Source: Neoechinorhynchus agilis
Lineage: Eukaryota > Acanthocephala
Length of the DNA stretch: 64,000 nt
Direction of reading: 5' to 3'
NCBI GenBank assembly: GCA_051530055.1
Contig: CM121342.1
Coordinates: 15,624,001-15,688,000 of the forward strand
A program made the position numbers and the translations under genes. This document shows positions 23,039-32,860 of the stretch, one piece after another; the stretch's first letter is position 1; each line of letters opens with the position of its first letter. Under the pieces are notes generated by a model that saw only the letters and a list, made by a program, of their open reading frames with translations, searched no databases and was not told the origin of the DNA.

Positions 23039-24991
23039 TTACCTCCTGACATGCCTTTTCTTTGTTTGCTTGATAGACCTACCCGTCTTACCCTTCGCAA
23101 CCATCCTTACATTCTTCTTGTCTTTCTTCATGCGCCTGTCAACCAACTTGATCTTTCCACCAGTCTTCGATCCACCAACTCGAAGGCTTCCGGATTTCTT
23201 CGCAATTACGTATTGAACGCCCCTTTTCTTATTGTTCATCCGTTTATTTGCCTTATATATTTCGGCTATTCTTCTCTTTCTCTCAGATGGCTCCAAGTCA
23301 TCAGGAATCTCGTCAACTCTCGAAGTGATTGCCTTTAATCTCCTCCGATCGCGTTTCAATTTCCGTGCTTTAGCTTCCAAAACTTTCTTGGCCGATCGCA
23401 CATTTAAACCGCAACTTCGGTCGCGGTACTCCTTTACGAGCCTCGGATCAACGACAGTGTCCGGTAACCGTTTTCTACAATGTTTTCGTTCGTCCTCTAC
23501 AAACCAATCTGGCAGTTCGAATTCATCATCACCGAATCCCATAAATCTATGATAAGCCTCATCAATCACCTCTTCTCTTCTTTTTTTACTTTGCACAAGT
23601 GCATGGCCAATAGCTAGTTGCTCTGGACTCAATTTTTTATCACCTTCTCGGTCTTCGTGCACGTCTCCCATTACCATATCCTGAACGTCACCAACAAAAA
23701 GATCGCCTTCTCCCATTAAAGCCTTTAATTCCTTCTGTTCCAGCCAACCGCACTTTCCAATCAAATCTCTTCGAAAATCAATATCCTGTGTATGAACATC
23801 GTCAAATAAAGCCATATTCTCATGACCTCGTGTCATGCGCACCTTCTGCTTTGCCAACGCTTTCTTCTTTTTCCGCGTCTCCTTGATTCTATTAGCTGCG
23901 TCTTTCGCTAAAATCCTATTGATCTCCTCGTCCGAATCAACACATTCCTCTTGCTTTCCGGACTCTCTTACATTAGTACCTTCCTTCACATCTTCGTCAA
24001 CAACAAACATTGATCTTAGACTTCGCCTCCATTTAAACATATTCTTAAGATCACGTTTGGTCATTCGTCTCAAATCAGACATCATGTGATTGATATCACT
24101 GTTCGTCAACTCCGCCAATTTAGGATCATCCATAATCATCTCAGTGGCATCAATCAGCATTCTTAAACACTCTTCTTCCCCACGAGCCCTTACAAACTGC
24201 AAAGCACTGACCTTCTTATAGAGTATAGATTTTCCTTCGGGATATCCCTCTTTATTTCCTTTCTTTTCTTTTCTAACCACATCTTCAATTTTCACAGGTT
24301 TCCCATCCGCATGCTCCTCACGGTTTAACTCCCCAAACACATTTATCGGATTAAAGAGTTTTGGATCGATCCTATCCGGAGCTAAGTAGTCGGAACAAAC
24401 AACGAATATTTCGGCGGATTCCGCACGACTAGCTTGCGGTTTCGTCATTTGCACACGTCCAAACAATTGCTTTAGAACCCATTGAAGGGAAAGGTAATCT
24501 TTTGACCTGAACACCTTGCTCACAAACCAACCTCCACGTCGCAGGAAATGAGCCGCCAATTCGGCTGATCGTAAAACCAACGAGTTTTGATTGTATGCAT
24601 CAATCAACCAATTCGTTCCCATATTGGGTGCACCATCGTGGAGTACTATATCCGCTTGATGGGATCCACCAATAACCTGATCAAGTTCCACTTTGCACTT
24701 GGCTGTTGTTATATCCGCTCGAATAGTTTTCACATCACATGCTATCGGTTTAATCGGGTAAAGATCAACACCAACAATGAGACTAGAGACGGGCATGTGC
24801 TTTTGAGCAACTTGAAGCCATCCTCCTGGGGCAGCGCACAGATCTACACAGACCTTGCTGTTCTCAAGGAATCGATAAGTTCGATTTAATTGAATCAATT
24901 TGAATGCTGCTCGGGAACGGTAACCGACTTCTTTGGCCAGAGAATAAAACTTGTCTCTTCGCTGTTTTCCGATCTTTTGTTTCTTACCCAT
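23039..24991 (-). CDS. FTSJ3: pre-rRNA 2'-O-methyltransferase FTSJ3/Spb1, 650 aa
   Basis: An intronless 650-residue frame. Spb1/FTSJ3 acts in the nucleolus, methylating 2'-OH groups and supporting large-subunit maturation (family knowledge). The N-terminal RrmJ/FtsJ domain (residues 1-205) shows the SAM loop VDLCAAPGGWLQVA (49-62) and a K-D-K-E tetrad at K31 (RAAFKL), D119 (LHDGAP), K159 (FVSKVF) and E194 (SAEIFVV). The middle region (about 225-430) is charged, with EERK-type helices. The Spb1 C-terminal domain (about 450-650) has EAYHRFMGFGDDEFELPDWF (about 470), LVKEYRDRSCGLNVRSAKKV and a Lys/Arg-rich end (TKKRHVRR). It is shorter than the usual 800 or more residues, mainly in the linker. 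The start is the ATG at 24991; the codon two earlier in the frame is TTG. Confidence 0.95.
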   Translation of the reverse strand: MGKKQKIGKQRRDKFYSLAKEVGYRSRAAFKLIQLNRTYRFLENSKVCVDLCAAPGGWLQVAQKHMPVSSLIVGVDLYPIKPIACDVKTIRADITTAKCKVELDQVIGGSHQADIVLHDGAPNMGTNWLIDAYNQNSLVLRSAELAAHFLRRGGWFVSKVFRSKDYLSLQWVLKQLFGRVQMTKPQASRAESAEIFVVCSDYLAPDRIDPKLFNPINVFGELNREEHADGKPVKIEDVVRKEKKGNKEGYPEGKSILYKKVSALQFVRARGEEECLRMLIDATEMIMDDPKLAELTNSDINHMMSDLRRMTKRDLKNMFKWRRSLRSMFVVDEDVKEGTNVRESGKQEECVDSDEEINRILAKDAANRIKETRKKKKALAKQKVRMTRGHENMALFDDVHTQDIDFRRDLIGKCGWLEQKELKALMGEGDLFVGDVQDMVMGDVHEDREGDKKLSPEQLAIGHALVQSKKRREEVIDEAYHRFMGFGDDEFELPDWFVEDERKHCRKRLPDTVVDPRLVKEYRDRSCGLNVRSAKKVLEAKARKLKRDRRRLKAITSRVDEIPDDLEPSERKRRIAEIYKANKRMNNKKRGVQYVIAKKSGSLRVGGSKTGGKIKLVDRRMKKDKKNVRMVAKGKTGRSIKQTKKRHVRR

Positions 24992-25525
24992 CTTCAATGA
25001 AGAAAAAATTAACGAACGATAGCACGAATTTCACAAATGTGCAACCTGCGCTCAGCCGACCCCAAAAAAAAGCACTAATTTAATTTCTACAAAAAAACAA
25101 TTGCAATGACCCGCGTGCGGCAGTATTCCTTAAACAAAACATCTCCATCGCAGTACAACGAGGAAATGCTGCCAGCGTGAGGAAAACCGCGACTCCACGG
25201 AACATTACCTTCCAAGACTTGTAAATGTTTGCCTCTTATTTAAAAAAAATGAAAAAAACAATTTCAATCGACTAGTTGAATCCATAATCTTCGGAGCTAC
25301 AAAATGTTTCTTCTTGTACGGAAGAAATCGAACCTTGTGAGCCTTCAACATCAAATTTTGCAAATTGTTTTTATATGGTGGAAAATTGAACTAATTAGTG
25401 ATCCTTTGAGTGACTACAGCAAAAACAAGAAATATTGGACCTAATAAATTACTTCTATCTTTCCACCGTATAAAAGGACATAATTCAAACCAATAAGAAA
25501 TTTTCCTCTCTTTTGGTAGTTTTGC
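24992..25525. other. 5' flank of FTSJ3/Spb1, otherwise nothing recognised
   Basis: It presumably carries the promoter of the minus-strand FTSJ3 gene, but I see no clear TATA or other motif. No coding frame is recognised. Confidence 0.4.
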
Positions 25526-25690
25526 CACTCCGGATTTAAATTCGCGATGGAGATCTCACGTTGGCCATTGCAGAGGGGGAGATGAAGTTGGATGTGAAAC
25601 CATTCAAGATCGTCGGAGATGAAAAGGTGGGGTGAAAAGCAATAGATAATCCTCGAACCGTTTCTAAGAATTGAACAGGACGGCTTCAGG
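25526..25690 (-). mobile_element. LINE endonuclease fragment
   Basis: The minus frame carries PHLFISDDLEWFHIQLHLPL then NGQREISIANL. It nearly matches the endonuclease segment SGDLEWLHIQLHLPLRNGQ at 30785-30900, so it is a short piece of the same APE LINE family. Confidence 0.7.
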
Positions 25691-26819
25691 AAAGGTCGAG
25701 GCACCATAGAGCACATATTGGCTTCGAGCAGGATCCTCGAGGAGGCGCAAATTCATCAAACGGATGTGACGCTGGTATTTGCTGATTTCCGTCGAGCTTT
25801 CGATTCGGTAAATCGAACGATGATTGGCGGTATCTTAAAGGAGTACAGAGTGCCGCCGATCATTGTCACATCCGTTATGGCATTATATAAAAACACAAGG
25901 TCCGCCGTAAAGACAGCTGACGGTTTGACAATAATTTTCCACCACTTCACATGTGCTGCAGGGCGATACATTGGCTCCTTTCCGCTTCATCTTGGTGCTT
26001 GATTGGGTAATGAGATGGGCACTACCGAATGATGAAGATGGATTTCTTTTGTTGAGGAAAAGAGGTCGCAGGTATCCTGAGATACGCGCCTCCTACATGG
26101 CATATGCTGACGACATCGTATTGATGTCCTCAACATCGCTTATTTTTAGGCATAAAGCCAAACCAATTACATCAGAGAAGTGATATAACCACATAGTCTC
26201 TAATGCACGGTTAAGAGTTTGTACATTCCTCCTGATCCTCAGATACCTCCAGGAGGCGGGACTCATCAGTGAGTTTCCTCCCTTCAGCGGTATTTCGTCC
26301 CCTTTGGCTGTGCGTCATTGGTGGTAACAGATTCGAACCACTTGACCCCTAATCGTGATCACGGGCATTAGTCCACTTGACCACCTCGACAAAACTACGA
26401 AATGTCAAACTCAGCCAGTTTATCGACTCAGGGTGAGCGCTGTGTTCTATTTTAAGTTTTACTGGCAAGCCGGTATTGTTATCATCATTAAATTTTAGTC
26501 TATCCCTTTCTTGTCCGGCTTATTTTTAGGCATAAAGCCAAACCAATTACATCAGATTTTATTCAATCCCTTTCTTGTCCGGGAGGATCCGGAGGAATGT
26601 ACAAACTCTTAACCGTGCATTAGAGACTATGTGGTTATATCACTTCTCTGATGTAATTGGTTTGGCTTTATGCCTAAAAATAAGCCGGACAAGAAAGGGA
26701 TAGACTAAAATTTAATTATGATAACAATACCGGCTTGCCAGTAAAACTTAAAATAGAACACAGCGCTCACCCTGAGTCGATAAACTGGCTGAGTTTGACA
26801 TTTCGTAGTTGTGTCGAGG

Positions 26820-26874
26820 TGGCCAAGTGGACTGATGCCCGTGATCCCGATTAGGGGTCAAGTGGTTCGAATCC
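26820..26874 (+). promoter_or_regulatory. pol III A box and B box of SINE
   Basis: TGGCCAAGTGG (26820-26830) fits the A box TRGYNNARYNGG. GGTTCGAATCC (26864-26874) fits the B box exactly. The reverse-oriented copy has the matching B box near 26329-26339 with one change. Confidence 0.75.
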
Positions 26875-26900
26875 GTTACCACCAATGGTGCACAGCCAAA

Positions 26901-26945
26901 GGGGACGAAATACCGCTGAAGGGAGGAAACTCACTGATGAGTCCC
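26901..26945 (+). ncRNA. hammerhead-ribozyme-like core in permuted order (candidate)
   Basis: GGGGAC (26901-26906) directly precedes GAAA (26907-26910), and CTGATGA (26934-26940) directly precedes GTCCC (26941-26945). The two strands would pair as hammerhead stem II, with both conserved core strands in the right place, in the circularly permuted (type II) order. The 23 nt between GAAA and CTGATGA do not form clear stems I and III, so activity is doubtful. The inverted copy keeps the same words. Confidence 0.3.
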
Positions 26946-27939
26946 GCTTCCTGGAGGTATCTGAGGATCCGGAGGAATGTAACTCTTAACCGTGCATTAG
27001 AGACTATGTGGTTATATCACTTCTCTGATGTAATTGGTTTGGCTTTTATGCCTAAAAATAAGCCGGACAAGAAAGGGATAGACTAAAATTTAATGATGAT
27101 AACAATACCGGCTTGCCAGTAGAACTTAAAATAGATGTCCTCAACAGTCGAAGGAGCTCAACGCATGCTAAATAGACCGTGCAAGAGGGCGAGTATGATT
27201 GGTCTGAACATCAACTCGAAGAAGGCGGAATTCTTGACCATTCCGCATGTCGTGCATGCAGTCTCTGGCGAAGGGTCGAATGGCGTTGGGCAATTAAAAC
27301 AGATAGAGCGGTATGTCTATCTGGGAGCTGTCGTTCCTGAGGTGAGTGCGGATGTCAGCCGAAGGAGAGCTATAGCTTGGAGAGCAATGGGGCAACTTAA
27401 ACAACTGTTTGACAGTGTCTTTGCCAGACGAACTCCGTTCGAAGCTGTTTAGGGCTCTAATTGAGAGCATTCTCTACTACAATGCAGAGACCCTGGACAC
27501 TGTCAACAGCGGCGACGAGGCAGTTGGATCAAAATCATTCATCTCTCTTACGTGCGGCGTTCAAGGTCAGATGGCCAGATAAAGTGACCAACAAAGCACT
27601 GTATAAGAGAGCCGGAGTCCAACCGCACAGTGAATATTTGCGCCGCAGACGACTGCAGTTCACGGGCAATATAATTCGGTCCGAGGCATCTTGCCCACAG
27701 GTCGTGCAACAGTTCCTTTTCTGGAAGCCAGCGACATTGTATTGCAAAGGCAAAGGGAACTGTCGTACATACGATGACCTGATTTTAAGAGGCGCGAATT
27801 GCCCGCATAACAGGTCTGCTGTTGTGTATTTTAGATCCCTTGCGGAGTCTAATTCTATTTGACGGGCTTATATCTATGGTGCAACGTAGAAAAGTACCGT
27901 TGCATACATACATTACAATGGCAAGGGAGAGAGGCGCGG

Positions 27940-28345
27940 ATAATAACACGTTTTTTTATTATTTCAGACAAACAAGCACGGGAACCATGCATCTTTGGAT
28001 TCATGCTGTTTGATTGAGACTGAATTCGAAAAGAATTGCAAGTCGTCGCATGTGCATGAGCCTTTCCTCCGATTCAGGCCGTAGACTCATGGGTTGATTG
28101 CGCGTTGGCAAAAAATGATTTTTTATATAGTGTGGTACGAGGGAGAGGCGGATTGAATCTGTTCGGACATCGCGTATTTCGGACGGGTTCCCTTGGCGAA
28201 ATGAACGGGAGAAATTTAGATGGAAGGGAACGCAGGGAGGTAATGTATTTATCGAAGATTTTGGAAAGGTGTTGTTCGATTGGTGGGATGTCCTTGGAGC
28301 AAATTTTGCAGGCTCGTTTATTTAGAGAGGAAAGCAAGCGTAGCT
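27940..28345 (-). mobile_element. APE-type LINE 3'-end fragment
   Basis: The 3' tail AATAACACGTTTTTTT (plus sense) is followed by a diverged 3' UTR. A minus-strand frame at 28337-28074 carries SSLNKRACKICSKDIPPIEQ and FLPFISPREPVRNTRCPNRF, the last residues of the LINE RT ORF (compare 36650-36540 and 60100-59880). Confidence 0.7.
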
Positions 28346-30675
28346 GCGGTGGATTTTCTCAGGACATGTAGAAACTATGGTGTATTTCCGACTTTTCTTC
28401 GACTGCGGTCAACCGTGCGAGGATTCTGTGATTCTAGCATTCGAGATGGTATGATGTGTGGTCTCATGAATATGACGATCAAATCGATGTCTCGCAAGGT
28501 CAGAGAAACAAAGGCGGACTATTCTGATTGCTTGAACATCTTAAAGCAATTGGTTGATCAGGCGTTCTACCCTTTACTGCTATCGGCTGTAAATGATCGG
28601 ATAGAGATGGAGGGGGGATTGATCTATAGACGACACCAGAATAAAATCATAAAGCTAACGAACAATCGGCTCTTTGTCGCGTCAGAACATACTGCTTCTA
28701 TCCGCAATATCTCGGGGGTGGTTTTGCCGAATGAAGTCTTGGAGCTACTTAGCTATGGTCCGGATTTTATTCCATACAATCCACCAAAAAGACTCGACTA
28801 TAGGATCAAGTTGGAGAAGATAGCAATGAGAACGGAATGCGATAATTTAAATGTCCCGATATGGAAACTCGAACGCTTTTATGAATCTGTCTTCAAGAAT
28901 CGTGGGGTGGATTCCAATATTTCACAAAATATGTTAAAAGGGGTCAATATGCTCAAGTCGCTCAAACAGATAGTTCCAGTGAAGATTGATAAAGGATATG
29001 GGTACTGTGCAGTGAGTCAGCAACAGTATACCAATGCAGGAGAGGAAATCTTAAATGGAGTCGAATTCACAAGAATATCAAGATGCCCAACGTCAAGTCG
29101 CGAAAAGGAATTTAATTCTTTTCTTTAAAAACTCAAGAAACAAGGCAAGCTTCCGAATGTGGATTATAAGATCCTTCGATCAACAGATGCGAAAACGCCC
29201 CAAATGTACCTGCTTGCGAAAGTACATAAAGAGCCAGTCAAGTTCAGACCAATAATTGCAGCACACACCACATTCTGCACGAAAATCTCAAGGAGAATAG
29301 CTGGTATGCTGAGGAGCGCAATGGGATCTTCGGAGAGAGTGGTGTCTTCGGGTGCCGACTTCGTCTCAAGATTGGAAACATTTTGGAATTCTCAGTATAG
29401 GATGATGTCGGCAGATGTGATCTCCCTCTTCACCAAAATTCCTGTGGATGTGGCAATAGACCTCGCAGTTCCACTCCTGTCCACTAATGCTGAATGGAAG
29501 TTAACTATAAGCGACTGGCGAAAGCTATTGCAGTTTTGTACCAGATTCTGCAACTTCCAGTTCAACGGTATCGACTATGATCAAAAAGATGGAGTAACGA
29601 TGGGCAGCCCATTAGCCCCTGTGCTTGCTGAGCTATATATGCGGCACTGGGAGAGCGAACATTTGTCGTCGATACAGGGGTGAAGATCTGGTTCAGATAT
29701 GTGAATGACACGTTCTTGTTGATCGACCCGTCGGAGACGAATATGGACCGCCTTCAACACGAACTGAATGGGATGGACAGTAATATTCAGTGGACGATCG
29801 AGGAGGAGGACCATGGTACGTTTCCCTTCCTGGATGTAAAGATAGCCCGGTTAACCAGTGGAAAATACACGACCAGCGTATACCGAAGGAAAGGTATACC
29901 TGTGGGCCTTGTGCCATGGACATCAGCCCAACCTCGCAAATACAAAATTTCGAGGATCAGGTAACTGGTCCACCGCGCTCTTACACACTGTAGCGACGCT
30001 AGGCTGTGTAATGAGGAGATTGACTTCCTGAAATACCTATCAGGTCGATATGGCTATCCACTCCATCTTGTCGAACGGTGCATTCGGAATGTACGCCACA
30101 CCTTCAGCAAGGAAACGAAGTCAACAAAGGAAGCGATGTTTGTCGAGCTGCCATTTCCTGATGATCGCTCGTTTCATACAATGGAGCGCATCATCAAATC
30201 GGGATGTGAGGCCAAACGAGTAGATGTATTCACTAAGAGGGGACGCAATCTACTTGGACTGATATGTCCCAAGAATGGCCAACACTCATCTGGTGCGGTC
30301 TACCGAATTCCGTGTTCCGGTTGCGAACAGGTCTATGTGGGACAGACCAATAATTTCAACCGACGAATGAACGAGCACAGGTCATCAATTGCACGTAATA
30401 CGGACATCAGTTCCGCAGTGGTGACCCATGCAAAAAACACAGGGCACACTATCGATTTTAGTGGTGCGACTACCCTCGTTTGCAACGATTGTCGTTTCGA
30501 TCGAATTATCGTGGAAGCCCTCTACATAGATGCTTTCGAAACGTTCAATGGCAACAAGTCGGATTTCAAGCTGAGATTGAGACTTCCGCCGGATATTATT
30601 AGACACTAAGTGATTGACAATCCCTGTTTGTGTTTTTCAGATACTGAAGAAGATCCGAGATAGAGGATCGAAATA
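28346..30675 (+). mobile_element. Penelope-like element with RT and GIY-YIG domains
   Basis: The N-terminal region (28400-29128) is typical of Penelope proteins (VLELLSYGPDFIPYNPPKR). The RT has YLLAKVHKEPVKFRPI, SADVISLFTKIPVD, GVTMGSPLAPVLAELYM (about 29600) and FPFLDVKIARLTSGK. The C-terminal endonuclease at 30290-30605 has VYRIPCSGC, QVYVGQTNNFNRRMNEHRSS and a conserved end (FNGNKSDFKLRLRLP). It is the best-preserved Penelope copy here, but it is interrupted in several places. The 3' end carries an imperfect hairpin (CTGAAGAAGATCC...GGATCGAAA, 30645-30673). Confidence 0.85.
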
Positions 30676-30689
30676 TTTAATTTAATTAA

Positions 30690-32020
30690 ATTTAATTACT
30701 TTCTCCACTCGAACGAAAGTAGGTCAGTAAATAGGTGGTCTATTTGTTGAAGTGTGTTGGGGATGTTTGAGGAAGGAGGGCGATAAAGACCAGCGATAGA
30801 GATCTCACGTTGGCCATTGCGGAGGGGGAGATGAAGTTGGATGTGAAGCCATTCAAGATCGCCGGAGATGAAAAGGTAGGGTGAAGAGCAATGGTAAGGG
30901 AGAGAGGCGCGGATGAAGATCGATATGCCTCCCCGTTTCGGAAGTCTCTTGTGAGGTGAAAAGTTTGAGTTTTGAAGGAAGGCAGATAATTTGCTATGGG
31001 GTGAGAGCCATGTTTCCGTAATTGCAAGGATGTCTGCGTTGCAAGAAGAGGCCACTAGATAGAGCTCATCCCGCTTGGGGAGGAGGCTGCGGATGTTCGA
31101 ATAAAAGATTATTGGAAAGGGATGTTTAGAAGGGACATGAGGGGTGGACGCTGACGGAGAGGGTTGAAGCTGCGCAGAGAGAGAAGGGATGGGGAAGCGT
31201 TTCAATCGACGGATTTGTGACTTGGAACGGTTGCAAAAGGTAGGCGAGGATGGGTTAAATAAAGCTGTAGTAAAATTTGGAGAAATCGGGCGAATCGATT
31301 CCCAAATAACGGAAATGTTTGAGGGAGTACATTTTAAAAGTATAGCGTTTGAGGGAAAGTGTAATGCGCGAACCCCATTTAAGATTTTTGTTGAAATTGG
31401 AGACCCAGAATTTCGAGGGCGGTGACTCGTAGGATGGAGTGAGGAAATCATCTCGAAGTATTTAGAGAAGTTCAAGTAGAATTGGTGATTGGTACAGAAA
31501 TGTTTAATGTGGATGATTTCGTTAGATGTTAAGGAGATGGAGAGGTGTGAATGTGATTCAGTGATGAGGGTGCGATCGTCTGCCTATAAGAAAAGTTTAG
31601 AGTGAGAGGAGAGAGGTTTAAGTTCGTTTACGAAAATATTAAAAAGAAGTGGTGACAAGAAGGCACATTGAGGAGGGGAGGTTGCCCGGCAACGAATGTA
31701 CTGTTTGCGGTTGAGAGGATAAGAGGCAAGCAAGCGGATCTACCATAAGTTGAGAGCAAAATCGGAGCAAGCTCGAGGAAAGAGTGAATGTTCCACGGAG
31801 TCGAATGCTTTCCATAAATCCAGTTTAGTGAGACGGATGACGTTAGAGAGATTATTGACGTGGTTGCGTATTATCGTGTCGCAAATGCAAAGTAGGGCAT
31901 CCGTTGCCGAAAATTTGGGACGGAAGCTGAATTGTAGGGGGCGATAATTTACTGTTTTGAAGTGGAAGAAGGCGATGTTTAAAACATTTTTCGACAATTT
32001 TTGAAAGAGCGGGCAGAATG
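30690..32020 (-). mobile_element. APE-type LINE pieces: RT fragment followed by endonuclease fragment
   Basis: On the minus strand, 31997-31740 carries RT core (FSFRPKFSATDALLCI, KLDLWKAFDSVEHSLF). 31475-31230 carries the RT C-terminal region (FCNRSKSQIRRLKRF). After it, in one continuing frame, comes the APE endonuclease (31090-30700: SNIRSLLPKRDELYL, ADILAITETWLS, GGISIFIRASL, EWLHIQLHLPLRN, IAGLYRPPSSN). Endonuclease normally precedes RT, so this is a junction of two truncated copies in head-to-tail order. Confidence 0.8.
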
Positions 32021-32380
32021 GATAGAGTCACCCAAAAAAGAAGTTAAATTCGCACCGAAAGTTATTCTCAACGAAATCGAAAAATATTTACCGGGTGAAG
32101 ACTTTTAAATGATAATTCTCTAATAATATACCCCGGTACCTAGTCACATATCGACAGGGATAATTTAATTCTCTAATTTCTGTTGATATCGAAATTGCTT
32201 GATAGTGTGTGTGCCTTTAACGTTTATAGAAACTAAACACCATTTTCAAAATAGAGCACGTACTATGTTGTTAAAATGAAGAATATCTGAATTTCGTTCA
32301 TGTAAAACGAGTCCTATTAGAATAAGATGACATTCCGATGGAAGTATACGAATTATTTTTATAACACAGAGTATACAAAA
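32021..32380. other. AT-rich 3' flank of RBM7-like gene
   Basis: No coding frame or repeat is recognised. It probably includes the 3' untranslated region of the minus-strand gene. Confidence 0.45.
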
Positions 32381-32860
32381 CTATCGATAACCATTGTATG
32401 ATTGATATGTCCGAGCATTAAATCTTTGAACTCGGTTTGTGAATGGATACCGTTGTCGAACTATGGCCGGTCGATAGGACAAAAACTGCGGCCGATCAAA
32501 AGGTTGACTTATTGTCAGTTGTCGTGGACGGTATTGTTGGTTTTCTAAAGGCAAAGTATGCCTTCTTTGAGCATCTTTTGGTCGCCTTGGTGCCAGTCGC
32601 AGTGGCACTCCATAAACAAGGATTCCATTGAGCAAACTGATTGCATAGGACACACTACACTCGTATTTATAGACGATGAACGCGATAACTGGCCGTTGAT
32701 CGACACGGTCGTCTTCCTTTCTTCGAACAACACTCAATTCCTCAATCGGACCTGCTTGAACGCATAACTCAAACAAAACTTCATCGGTGATTTCGCAACT
32801 TAGGTTGGAGCAAAAAAGGGTACGAGGATCACGTTCATCCAACGTTGTTGTATCGCTCAT
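32381..32860 (-). CDS. RRM RNA-binding protein, RBM7-like, 159 aa
   Basis: An intronless frame with ATG at 32860. A single RRM spans about residues 12-95. RNP2 is LFCSNL, then DEVLFELCVQAGPIEEL, RNP1-like VIAFIVYKYE, then VSYAISLLNGILVYGVPLRL. The pattern 'LLFELFHQAGP... EVSVPYAMNLLNGIKLYGRPI' is diagnostic of RBM7/RBM11. In animals these bind the nuclear exosome targeting complex through ZCCHC8 (family knowledge). The C-terminal 60 residues are Arg/Gln/Tyr-rich and disordered. At 159 residues it is shorter than human RBM7 (about 266). RNP1 lacks the usual aromatic Phe-Val-Phe pattern, so RNA affinity may differ. Confidence 0.85.
   Translation of the reverse strand: MSDTTTLDERDPRTLFCSNLSCEITDEVLFELCVQAGPIEELSVVRRKEDDRVDQRPVIAFIVYKYECSVSYAISLLNGILVYGVPLRLAPRRPKDAQRRHTLPLENQQYRPRQLTISQPFDRPQFLSYRPAIVRQRYPFTNRVQRFNARTYQSYNGYR

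Larger units (their letters stand above)
26136..27134. mobile_element. inverted composite of tRNA-derived SINE dimers
   Basis: ATGTCCTCAACA occurs at 26124-26135 and again at 27135-27146, a 12-bp target-site duplication around a 999-bp insert. The left half is minus-sense SINE sequence (26138-26560) and the right half plus-sense (26585-27134). Each half holds one whole unit and part of a second with a period of about 380 bp (GGATCCGGAGGAATGT at 26585 and 26965). The two halves are inverted copies meeting near 26575. The insert therefore looks like a single inserted inverted dimer, or a fold-back formed after insertion. Confidence 0.85.
26811..27134 (+). mobile_element. tRNA-headed SINE unit
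   Basis: The clearest single unit: tRNA-like head, unrelated body and an AT-rich tail ending AACTTAAAATAG next to the target duplication. The A and B boxes match pol III promoter consensus (listed separately). The 3' CCACCA-like end of the head pairs with GGTGG at its start. The body does not match any LINE 3' end in this window that I can see. Confidence 0.75.
25691..27870 (+). mobile_element. RTE-like LINE reverse transcriptase, split by a SINE composite
   Basis: The first part (25691-26135) has FRKGRGTIEHIL, FADFRRAFDSVNR, LQGDTLAPFRFILVLDWVMR and YMAYADDIVLMSS. The second part (27135-27870) resumes with QRMLNRPCKRASMIGLNINS, YVYLGAVVPEVSAD and, in a shifted frame, HSSLLRAAFKVRWPDKVTNK and EYLRRRRLQFTGNIIRS. 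The clade is one whose RT carries LQGDTLAPF and a C-terminal YLG...RRRALAW region; I call it only RTE-like. No endonuclease is present. The 999-bp insert between the halves has a 12-bp target duplication. The element itself is a 5'-truncated, mutated copy. Confidence 0.8.

Noticed and set aside
23232-24889. Plus-strand frames of 84-106 residues
   Set aside because: Antisense shadows of the FTSJ3/Spb1 coding sequence.
26811-26890. Possible true tRNA gene
   Set aside because: Good A and B boxes but poor cloverleaf, repeated in inverted copies and attached to a SINE body; a SINE head, not a tRNA gene.
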